Shown here: in pieces, positions 7,412 to 13,489 of the stretch
How the letters are laid out: each line of letters starts with the position of its first letter
Numbering within the stretch: the first letter of the stretch is position 1
Assembly: GCA_035515515.1 (NCBI GenBank)
Contig: DATJBC010000172.1
Coordinates: forward strand, 1 to 17,700
Length of the DNA: 17,700 nucleotides
From: DATJBC01 sp035515515
GTDB lineage: Bacteria > Actinomycetota > Acidimicrobiia > Acidimicrobiales > UBA8190
Direction of reading: 5' to 3'
Program-made: the position numbers and the translations under genes
Notes under the pieces: generated by a model
What the model saw: the letters and a program-made list of their open reading frames with translations, nothing else
What the model was told of the DNA's origin: nothing
Databases searched by the model: none

Positions 7412-8415
7412 CGCGATCCCCCCGGGCGCGCCGTGGCGGCCGCCGGGGCGGGCGCCGGGGCGGCGTGCGCCGGCGCGTGCCCCGGGGACGGCGCCGCCGG
7501 GGGCGCCGACCAGTCGGCCCCCAGGGCGTCGACGAGGCGGCCCAGGGCGTCGTGCCAGTCGGGCAGCGCCGGCATGCCCATGAGGCGCAGGGCGGCGTTG
7601 TCGAGCACCGAGTTGGCGGGACGGGGCGCCGGGCGGGGCGGGTCGAGCTCCGCCGTGGCGATGGGCTCCACACGCGCCGGGTCGTGACCGGCGGCGGCGA
7701 GCACCGCCCGGGCGAACTCGTACCAGCTCGTCACGCCGGCGTTGGTGACGTGGAACGTCCCGGGCAGCCGGTCGGCGGCCAGGACGCAGATGGCACCGGC
7801 CAGGTCGGCGGTGAAGGTCGGGCTCCCCCGCTGGTCGTCGACGAAGCGCAGCGCGCCGGGCGTGGACGCCAGGCGCAGCACGGTGCGGACCATGTTCGAC
7901 CCGTGGGCACCGCACACCCACGACGTGCGCACCACCGTGGACCCCGGGTCGAGCTCGAGCTCCCCGGCGAGCTTGCTGCGCCCGTACACCGACAGCGGGT
8001 TCGTCCGGTCCCACTCCACGTAGGGGCGCGTGGCCGTGCCGTCGAAGACGTAGTCGGTCGAGACGTACACGAGGTGGGCGCCCCACCGCCGGGCGGCCTC
8101 GGCCACGTGGCGCGTGCCCAGGGCGTTCACCGCGAAGGCGCGGTCGGGATCCGACTCGCAGGCGTCGACCGCCGTCCACGCCCCGGCGTGCACGACGACG
8201 TGGGGGCGCACGCCCTCCACCGCCGCCAGGACCGCCCCCCGGTCGGACACGTCCAGCCGGCCATGGTCGGCGGCCACCACGTCGCAGACCGGCCGCGCCC
8301 CCAGGCGCCCCGTGGCCGGGTCGTGGGCGCGGCCCGCCGTCGGCACCCGGCCCGAGAAGGCGTCGGCCAGGTCGCGCCCGAGTTGGCCCCCGGCGCCCGT
8401 GACGAGCACGCGCAT
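7408..8415 (-). CDS. rmlD: dTDP-4-dehydrorhamnose reductase
   Basis: Last step of dTDP-L-rhamnose synthesis: NAD(P)H-dependent reduction of dTDP-4-keto-rhamnose. Seen are VTGAGGQLG (5-13), the segment VVHAGAWTAVDACE (74-87), STDYVFDG (119-126), catalytic Y144 and K148 in YGRSK, and VRTSWVCG (162-169). At 335 aa it is longer than the usual 290-300 aa because of an Ala/Pro-rich C-terminal tail of about 30 residues (APSPGHAPAHAAPAPAPAAA) that looks disordered. ATG at 8415 lies 14 bp after the rmlB stop; GGGGTGG is a possible Shine-Dalgarno. The gene order rmlB-rmlD is conventional, but rmlA and rmlC are not in the window and must be elsewhere if the pathway is complete. Confidence 0.93.
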   Translation of the reverse strand: MRVLVTGAGGQLGRDLADAFSGRVPTAGRAHDPATGRLGARPVCDVVAADHGRLDVSDRGAVLAAVEGVRPHVVVHAGAWTAVDACESDPDRAFAVNALGTRHVAEAARRWGAHLVYVSTDYVFDGTATRPYVEWDRTNPLSVYGRSKLAGELELDPGSTVVRTSWVCGAHGSNMVRTVLRLASTPGALRFVDDQRGSPTFTADLAGAICVLAADRLPGTFHVTNAGVTSWYEFARAVLAAAGHDPARVEPIATAELDPPRPAPRPANSVLDNAALRLMGMPALPDWHDALGRLVDALGADWSAPPAAPSPGHAPAHAAPAPAPAAATARPGGSR

Positions 8416-8429
8416 CGCGCCCACCCCGG

Positions 8430-9458
8430 TCAGCGGGGGGCGGGATCGCCCGGAGACGCCTCGCCCCAGGAGCTCTCCACCACCGGTGCCCGGTCCAGGA
8501 GCGGCTCCCACCACGACCGGTTCGCCGCGTACCAGCGCACCGTGTCGGCGAGGCCGTCCTCGAAGGCGATCGTGGGGGCCCAGCCCAGCTCCTTGGTGAT
8601 CTTGGTGCAGTCGAGCAGGTACCGCCGGTCGTGGCCGGGGCGGTCGGGCACGATCTTCTTGAGCGAGCGCGGCTTGCCCAGGGTGTCCAGTACGGCGTCG
8701 GCGATCTCCTCGATGCTCGCCTCCACGCCGCTGCCCACGTGGTACGTCTCGCCCACCCTGCCCCGCTCCAGCACCGCCTCCACGGCCCGGCAGTGGTCCA
8801 CGACGTGCAGCCACTCGCGGCGGTTGCCCGTGGACTCGTACAGCGGGAGCGGCCGGTCGTCGAGGGCGTACGCCGTGAAGAGGGGGATCACCTTCTCGGG
8901 GAACTGGAACGGCCCGTAGTTGTTGGAGCAGTTGGTGATGGTGGCGGCCGTGCCGAAGGTCTCGACGTAGGCCCGCACGGCGTGGTCCGCCCCCGCCTTC
9001 GAGGCGTTGTAGGGCGTGCGGGGGCGGTAGGGGTCCTCCTCGGAGAAGGCACGGCCGGAGTCGAGCGGGAGGTCGCCGTAGACCTCGCACGTGGAGATGT
9101 GGTGGAAGCGGGTCACCCCCGCGTGGCGGGCGGCCTCGAGCATGGACTGGGTGCCCAGCACGTTGGTGCGGAAGAAGCGCTCGGGGTCGAGCACGGCCAG
9201 GCTGTTGTGGGACTCCGCCGCGAAGTGGACGACGGTGTCGATCGCGTGCGCCCGCAGCGTCTCGAGGGCGAACCCCGTGTCGCACACGTCGCCGTGGACG
9301 AAGGTGACCCGGTCCTCGACGTCGCCCAGGTTGGGGCGGTTGCCGGCGTAGGTGAGGGCGTCGTAGGCCACCACCAGGTCGTCGGGATGGTGCTCCACCC
9401 AGTAGTGGACGAAGTTGGAGCCGATGAAGCCGGCACCCCCGGTGACGAGCACGTTCAT
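8430..9458 (-). CDS. rmlB: dTDP-glucose 4,6-dehydratase, variant active site
   Basis: Converts dTDP-glucose to dTDP-4-keto-6-deoxyglucose. The 342-aa protein has VTGGAGFIGSNF (5-16), YDALTYAGN (32-40), HFAAESHNSLAV (78-89), Y150/K154 in YNASK, SNNYGPFQFPEKVIP (178-192), NRREWLHVVDH and a C-terminal DRRYLLDCTKI block, all RmlB-like. Two departures from textbook RmlB are visible: the catalytic STDEVYG is STCEVYG here (C124 for Asp), and the HVDRSI loop is HNSLAV. I believe this is an existing subfamily with the same neighbourhood, but the Asp to Cys change touches the dehydration step. It is the first gene of the glycan operon. There is no Shine-Dalgarno before the ATG, but a TACGAT box lies 9 nt upstream, so the mRNA is probably leaderless or nearly so. 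Confidence 0.88.
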   Translation of the reverse strand: MNVLVTGGAGFIGSNFVHYWVEHHPDDLVVAYDALTYAGNRPNLGDVEDRVTFVHGDVCDTGFALETLRAHAIDTVVHFAAESHNSLAVLDPERFFRTNVLGTQSMLEAARHAGVTRFHHISTCEVYGDLPLDSGRAFSEEDPYRPRTPYNASKAGADHAVRAYVETFGTAATITNCSNNYGPFQFPEKVIPLFTAYALDDRPLPLYESTGNRREWLHVVDHCRAVEAVLERGRVGETYHVGSGVEASIEEIADAVLDTLGKPRSLKKIVPDRPGHDRRYLLDCTKITKELGWAPTIAFEDGLADTVRWYAANRSWWEPLLDRAPVVESSWGEASPGDPAPR

Positions 9459-9467
9459 AGTCGATCA

Positions 9468-9473
9468 ATCGTA
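9468..9473 (-). promoter_or_regulatory. Candidate -10 box of a leaderless promoter for the glycan operon
   Basis: TACGAT on the - strand matches the actinobacterial TANNNT -10 consensus, 9 nt before the rmlB ATG. Transcription would start about 2-3 nt before the start codon. No Shine-Dalgarno is seen and the nearby bases are the most AT-rich of the 49-bp gap between birA and rmlB. No good -35 at 16-18 nt is visible (a TTGCCG is only 12 nt away), so confidence is modest. Confidence 0.4.
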
Positions 9474-9507
9474 GACCGGCGGCCCCGGCAACCGGCGTCC
9501 GACCAGG

Positions 9508-10371
9508 TCAAACGGGGCGCCGCAGGTGCACGACGTCGCCCGCGGCGATCGTCTTGAAGCACGCGCCCACGTCCAGGACCAGATGGCCCTCGGGGGTGAT
9601 GTCCATCGCCGTTCCGGTGAGCTCGTCGTCGGCGGTGGAGACCCGCACCGTCTGCCCCACCGTGGCGCACCGTCGCCGGTAGGTGGTGGCGAGCCGTCGG
9701 CGGCCGTCGCGGCCCGCCAGCGCCGCCACGTGCGGCTCGAGCTCCACCAGCACGGCGTCGAGCAGCGCCAAGGGGTCGACCACGGTGCCCGTCTCGCGCC
9801 AGATGGACGTGGCCGTGCGCAGGAGCTCGGCGTCGTCGGCACCCGCCGTCGGGGGGTCGGGGGGCGGCCACCGCACGTTCACGCCCACGCCCACCACCAC
9901 GGCGCGGGCGCGCTCGGCGCGGGGGCGGCCTCCGTCGCCGGGGGCGCCCGGCAGCGACTCGGCCAGGACGCCCGCCAGCTTGCGCTCCCCCGCCATGAGG
10001 TCGTTGGGCCACTTGAGCTCGGGCACGAGGCCCGACACCCCCGCGCAGGCATCGGCGGCGGCCAGGGCCACGGCCACGGTGCACAGGTGGAGCTCCTCGA
10101 GGGGGACGTCGGGGCGCAGCAGCACCGACACGAGCAGGTTGGCGCCGGGCGGGGCCTCCCAGCGCCGGCCCAGGCGGCCCCGTCCCGCGCTCTGGTGGTC
10201 GGCCACCACGACCGTGCCCTCGGGCGCGCCCTGGCGCGCCAGGTCGAGGAGGTAGCGGTTGGTGGAATCGATCTCGGCGAACCGCCGGACGTCGCCGAAG
10301 CGGGTCCCCGGGGGCCCGGGCACCGTCGCGAACGCCCCCGCCGTCTCCCCCACCCCGGCGGCGGCGCACAT
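9508..10371 (-). CDS. birA: Biotin-protein ligase (monofunctional, no DNA-binding domain)
   Basis: Activates biotin with ATP and transfers it to the lysine of biotin carrier domains in the cytoplasm. The protein (287 aa) has DSTNRYL (35-41), the ATP/biotin loop SAGRGRLGRRW (61-71), LLVSVLLRP (79-87) and KWPNDLMAGERKLAGVLAE (120-138), then a small SH3-like C-terminal domain with the GTAMDITPEGHLVL strand pair. There is no N-terminal helix-turn-helix, so it should not be a repressor. It is divergent from the biotin carboxylase/BCCP gene, its obvious client. I prefer the ATG at 10371 over the GTG at 10380: a TAGGGT box lies 7 nt before that ATG and overlaps the GTG. The insertion GAPGDGGRPRAERARA between the two conserved halves is charged and probably a surface loop. 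Confidence 0.92.
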   Translation of the reverse strand: MCAAAGVGETAGAFATVPGPPGTRFGDVRRFAEIDSTNRYLLDLARQGAPEGTVVVADHQSAGRGRLGRRWEAPPGANLLVSVLLRPDVPLEELHLCTVAVALAAADACAGVSGLVPELKWPNDLMAGERKLAGVLAESLPGAPGDGGRPRAERARAVVVGVGVNVRWPPPDPPTAGADDAELLRTATSIWRETGTVVDPLALLDAVLVELEPHVAALAGRDGRRRLATTYRRRCATVGQTVRVSTADDELTGTAMDITPEGHLVLDVGACFKTIAAGDVVHLRRPV

Positions 10372-10378
10372 GGCAGCC

Positions 10379-10384
10379 ACCCTA
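10379..10384 (-). promoter_or_regulatory. Candidate -10 box of a leaderless promoter for birA
   Basis: TAGGGT on the - strand, 7 nt before the birA ATG at 10371. That spacing would put the transcription start at or beside the ATG. AGGGTGG in the same place could instead act as a ribosome-binding site, so the two readings compete. No clear -35 was found. Confidence 0.35.
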
Positions 10385-10440
10385 CGGGGCGTGCCAGTGT
10401 TGTGGCTCCCTCGGACCAGCGGGCCCGCCCGGGTGGTCGG

Positions 10441-10473
10441 CCGTCCCGGCCCGCCCGGCGGGCGGCCGGACGG
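10441..10473. other. GC-rich inverted repeat in the birA/accA divergent region
   Basis: Within the 112-bp divergent gap, ccgtcc...gg (10441 on) can pair with cc...ggacgg (10466-10473) around an inner ccgc/gcgg type stem. It would lie in the 5' leader of the carboxylase mRNA just before its GGAAAGG ribosome-binding site (10481-10487). In DNA this rich in G+C such dyads are common, so function is uncertain. No T-box, riboswitch or biotin operator was recognised. Confidence 0.25.
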
Positions 10474-10493
10474 GCAGACCGGAAAGGCAGCGC

Positions 10494-12260
10494 GTGTTCT
10501 CCAAAGTCCTCATCGCCAACCGCGCCGAGATCGCCGTGCGGGTCATCCGCACCTGCCGCGAGCTGGGCATCCCCACGGTGGCGGTGTACTCCGAGCTCGA
10601 CCGGGACGCCCTGCACGTCCGCCAGGCCGACGAGGCCTACCCCCTCGGCGGCCAGAGCGCGGCCGAGAGCTACCTCAACACCGGAGCGATCCTCGACGTC
10701 CTGGCCAAGAGCGGGGCGGACGCCGTGCACCCCGGCTACGGCTTCTTCTCGGAGAACGCCGACTTCGCCCGGGCCATCGCCGGCAGCGGCGTCACCTTCA
10801 TCGGCCCTCCCCCCGGGGCCATCGAGGTCATGGGGGACAAGATCAGCTCGCGCCGGGCCGCCGAGGCGGCCGGGGTGTCGGGGGTGCCGGGGCGCACCGA
10901 GCCCCTGACCGACCCCTCCCAGGTGAGCGAGTTCGCCGCCCAGGTGGGATGGCCGATCGCCATCAAGGCCGCCTACGGAGGCGGGGGCCGGGGCATGAAG
11001 GTGGTGTCGGCCCCCGAGGAGGTGGTCGAGGCCTTCGAGTCCGCCCAACGCGAGGCCCAGGCGTACTTCGGCCGGCCCGAGATCTACGTCGAGAAGTACC
11101 TGTCGTGGCCCCGCCACATCGAGATGCAGGTCATGGCGGACAGCCACGGCAACGCCCTGTGGCTGGGCGAGCGCGACTGCTCCCCCCAGCGCCGCAACCA
11201 GAAGCTGGTGGAGGAGAGCCCGGCCGCCGAGTTCCCCGACGAGGTGCGCCGGGCCATGGGCGCGGCGGCGGTGACCGTCGCCAAGGCCTGCGGCTACGTC
11301 AACGCCGGCACCGTCGAGTTCCTCTACCAGGAGGGCGAGTTCTTCTTCTTGGAGATGAACACGCGGCTGCAGGTGGAGCACCCCGTGACGGAGCTCGTCA
11401 CCGGGCTCGACCTGGTCGAGTGGCAGCTGCGGGTGGCGGCGGGCGAGCCGCTGGGCTTCACCCAGGACGACGTGCGACGCGACGGGCACGCCATCGAGGT
11501 GCGCATCAACGCCGAGGACCCCGCCGGCGGGCGCTTCGTCCCCTCGCCCGGCACCATCACCACGTTCCGGGTGCCGAGCGGGCCCGGCGTGCGCCTGGAC
11601 GCCGGCTACGACGCCGGGGACACGGTCAGCCAGTACTACGACAACCTCGTGGCCAAGCTCGTGGTGTGGGCCCCCGACCGCGAGCGGGCTCGCCGGCGCA
11701 TGCTGCGGGCCCTGGACGAGACGGTCATCCGCGGCGTGGCCACCACCATCCCCGCCGACGCCGTCATCCTCTCGCACCCCGACTTCGTGGCCGGCCGCCA
11801 CTCCACCCGCTGGGTCGAGCAGGACGTCGACCTGTCCGGCCTGGCGCCGGCGTCGCCGTCGGGGGCGGGCGGCGGCGGCATCGCCGGCGTCGCCGAGCCG
11901 GAGCCGCGCGTGCTGCGCGAGATCACGGCCGAGGTGGACGGGCGCCGCTACGAGGTCCGCCTGTGGGTCCCCGACGTCGTGGCCGTCGCCTCGGGGCGCG
12001 GCGGGACCCGCCCCACCAAGCCGCGCGCGGCGGTGCTGGGCACGGGGTCGGGGACGGTGGCCGTCCCCATGCAGGGGACGATCGTCAAGGTCAGTGTGTC
12101 GGTGGGCGACGAGGTCGAGGTGGGCGACACGGTGTGCGTGCTCGAGGCCATGAAGATGGAGAACACCATCCAGGCCGAGAAGGCGGGGACTATCACCGAG
12201 GTCAAGGTGGCGGCGGGAGACTCGGTGGGCCCGGGCGACGTGATCGCCGTCATCGAGTGA
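10494..12260 (+). CDS. accA: Biotin carboxylase-BCCP fusion, acetyl/propionyl-CoA carboxylase alpha subunit
   Basis: Carboxylates its own biotin with ATP and bicarbonate, then hands CO2 to a carboxyltransferase subunit acting on an acyl-CoA. The 588-aa layout is N-terminal carboxylase domain (FSKVLIANRAEIAVR, 2-16; HPGYGFFSEN, 79-88), ATP-grasp domain (YGGGGRGMK, 161-169; RRNQKLVEESP, 233-243; EMNTRLQVEHPVTE, 287-300), C-terminal carboxylase domain, a linker, and a biotinyl domain with AMKMEN (552-557) where K554 (12153-12155) is the biotin site. This is the actinobacterial AccA3-like architecture. GTG at 10494 is preceded by GGAAAGG. Its stop overlaps the M20 gene start (GTGA). No carboxyltransferase gene lies in the window; propionyl-CoA is suggested by the nearby methylmalonyl-CoA mutase, but acetyl-CoA or a branched acyl-CoA is possible. 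Gene naming varies (accA, accA3, pccA). Confidence 0.93.
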   Translation: MFSKVLIANRAEIAVRVIRTCRELGIPTVAVYSELDRDALHVRQADEAYPLGGQSAAESYLNTGAILDVLAKSGADAVHPGYGFFSENADFARAIAGSGVTFIGPPPGAIEVMGDKISSRRAAEAAGVSGVPGRTEPLTDPSQVSEFAAQVGWPIAIKAAYGGGGRGMKVVSAPEEVVEAFESAQREAQAYFGRPEIYVEKYLSWPRHIEMQVMADSHGNALWLGERDCSPQRRNQKLVEESPAAEFPDEVRRAMGAAAVTVAKACGYVNAGTVEFLYQEGEFFFLEMNTRLQVEHPVTELVTGLDLVEWQLRVAAGEPLGFTQDDVRRDGHAIEVRINAEDPAGGRFVPSPGTITTFRVPSGPGVRLDAGYDAGDTVSQYYDNLVAKLVVWAPDRERARRRMLRALDETVIRGVATTIPADAVILSHPDFVAGRHSTRWVEQDVDLSGLAPASPSGAGGGGIAGVAEPEPRVLREITAEVDGRRYEVRLWVPDVVAVASGRGGTRPTKPRAAVLGTGSGTVAVPMQGTIVKVSVSVGDEVEVGDTVCVLEAMKMENTIQAEKAGTITEVKVAAGDSVGPGDVIAVIE

Positions 12261-13444
12261 GCGCCTCCGGTCCCGCCGGCGCTGCGGGGCCCAAGGGCGC
12301 GGCACGCCGCGCCGTGGAACAGCACCGGGCCGGGTTGGTCGAGCTCTCGCGCGCCATCCACGACGACCCCGAGCTGTGCTTCGACGAGATCCACGCCGCC
12401 GCCAGGGTGGCCGACTTCCTCGAGGGCGGGGGCTTCACGGTGGAGCGGGGGGCCTACGAGCTGCCCACCGCGCTGCGGGCCACCACGGGTCCGGGCCCTC
12501 TCTCCGTCGTGATCTGCGCCGAGTACGACGCCCTGCCGGGCGTCGGCCACGCGTGCGGCCACAACCTCATCGCCGCCGCCGGGCTGGGGGCGGCCACGGC
12601 CCTGGCGGGGATGTGCGACGACCTCGGGCTGGCGGTCACCGTGCTGGGGACGCCGGCCGAGGAGGGGGGCGGCGGCAAGGTCCTGCTCCTCGAGCGCGGC
12701 GCCTTCCGGGGCGCCCACGCCTCGATGATGGTCCACCCCTGGCCCGAGGACCGCTTGACGGCGACGTGCCTGGCCGTCGACCACGTCGAGGTCCGGTTCC
12801 GGGGGCGGGCCGCCCACGCGTCGGCGTCACCGGACCAGGGCGTCAACGCCGCCGACGCCATGGTGCTGGCCCAGGTGGCGCTGGGACTGCTGCGCCAGCA
12901 GCTCTCCGCCGGCGACCAGGTGCACGGGATCGTCACCAAGGGCGGCGACGCCGCCAACGTCATCCCCGAGGAGACGGTGGGCCGGTTCATGGTGCGGGCC
13001 CGCACCCTCGAGCGCCTGGCCGTGCTGCGCCCCCGGGTGGAGCGCTGCTTCGAGGCGGGCGCCCTGGCCACCGGGTGCACCCTCGAGCTGCGGGACCTGG
13101 CGCCCACCTACTCGCACATGGTGGCCGACGACGCGCTGTTGGCGGCCTGGCGCCACAACGCCGAGGAGCTCGGGCGGCGCTACGACGTCGACGACGGCGG
13201 TCAGCCGGCGCCGACGATCTCCACCGACATGGCCAACGTCTCGCTGGCGGTGCCCTCCATCCACCCCCTGATCGGCATCGACGCCGGCGGCGCCGTCAAC
13301 CACCAGGCCGCGTTCGCCGCGGCCTGCGTGGGCCCGTCCGCGGAGCAGGCCATCGTCGACGGGGCGCTGGGCATGGCCTGGACGGCGATCGACGCCGCCG
13401 CCGACCCGGCCCTGCGCGACCACCTCCTGGCGGCCGCCGGCTGA
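12257..13444 (+). CDS. M20-family metallo-amidohydrolase (AbgB/HipO-like)
   Basis: Zinc (or di-metal) amidohydrolase of 395 aa. Metal and catalytic motifs: ICAEYDALPGVGHACGHN (86-103), with H98 and H102 region typical of the dimetal site, GTPAEEGGGGK (131-141) carrying the Glu-Glu pair, H160, and the dimerisation-domain start AAHASASPDQGVNAADA (185-201). The block after EYDALPG resembles AbgB/aminobenzoyl-glutamate hydrolases and related N-acyl amino-acid or carboxamide hydrolases; the true substrate is unknown. GTG at 12257 overlaps the stop of the carboxylase gene in a GTGA junction, so the two are co-expressed and probably translationally coupled, which is an unexplained pairing. The same reading frame stays open far upstream across the carboxylase gene, but there it is not protein-like. 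Its stop lies in an inverted repeat shared with the convergent mutase gene. Confidence 0.85.
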   Translation: MSASGPAGAAGPKGAARRAVEQHRAGLVELSRAIHDDPELCFDEIHAAARVADFLEGGGFTVERGAYELPTALRATTGPGPLSVVICAEYDALPGVGHACGHNLIAAAGLGAATALAGMCDDLGLAVTVLGTPAEEGGGGKVLLLERGAFRGAHASMMVHPWPEDRLTATCLAVDHVEVRFRGRAAHASASPDQGVNAADAMVLAQVALGLLRQQLSAGDQVHGIVTKGGDAANVIPEETVGRFMVRARTLERLAVLRPRVERCFEAGALATGCTLELRDLAPTYSHMVADDALLAAWRHNAEELGRRYDVDDGGQPAPTISTDMANVSLAVPSIHPLIGIDAGGAVNHQAAFAAACVGPSAEQAIVDGALGMAWTAIDAAADPALRDHLLAAAG

Positions 13445-13489
13445 GCCCCGGGCGCCGCGGCGCGCCCGACGCCCGCCGAGGCTCAGCCG
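13438..13489. terminator. Inverted repeat enclosing two convergent stop codons (candidate bidirectional terminator)
   Basis: cggctgagcc at 13438-13447 is perfectly repeated in inverse as ggctcagccg at 13480-13489. The TGA stops of the M20 gene (13442-13444) and of the mutase gene (13483-13485 on the - strand) lie inside the arms. Three further pairs follow outward after one mismatch. Between the arms a second hairpin, gggcgc...gcgccc (13450-13467), has a 6-nt loop. There is no T-tract, so it would be a non-canonical hairpin terminator or an mRNA 3' end stabiliser. Confidence 0.5.

Noticed and set aside
6105..7673. N-terminal extension of the UDP-glucuronate decarboxylase frame into the upstream gene (similar extensions precede ugd and rmlD)
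   Set aside because: Family homology begins at the Rossmann loop a few residues after the GTG at 6104, and the extension overlaps a conserved gene in another frame.
6182..7687. Open frame antisense to UDP-glucose dehydrogenase
   Set aside because: No recognisable protein features; the dehydrogenase is complete on the other strand.
9508..10371. BirA as a biotin-operon repressor
   Set aside because: There is no N-terminal helix-turn-helix domain; the protein starts close to the catalytic domain.
9879..12305. Very long open frame on the - strand across birA and the carboxylase gene
   Set aside because: It is antisense to two well-conserved enzymes, is rich in Arg/Gly/Ala/His with no motif, and is the usual by-product of strong third-position G+C bias.
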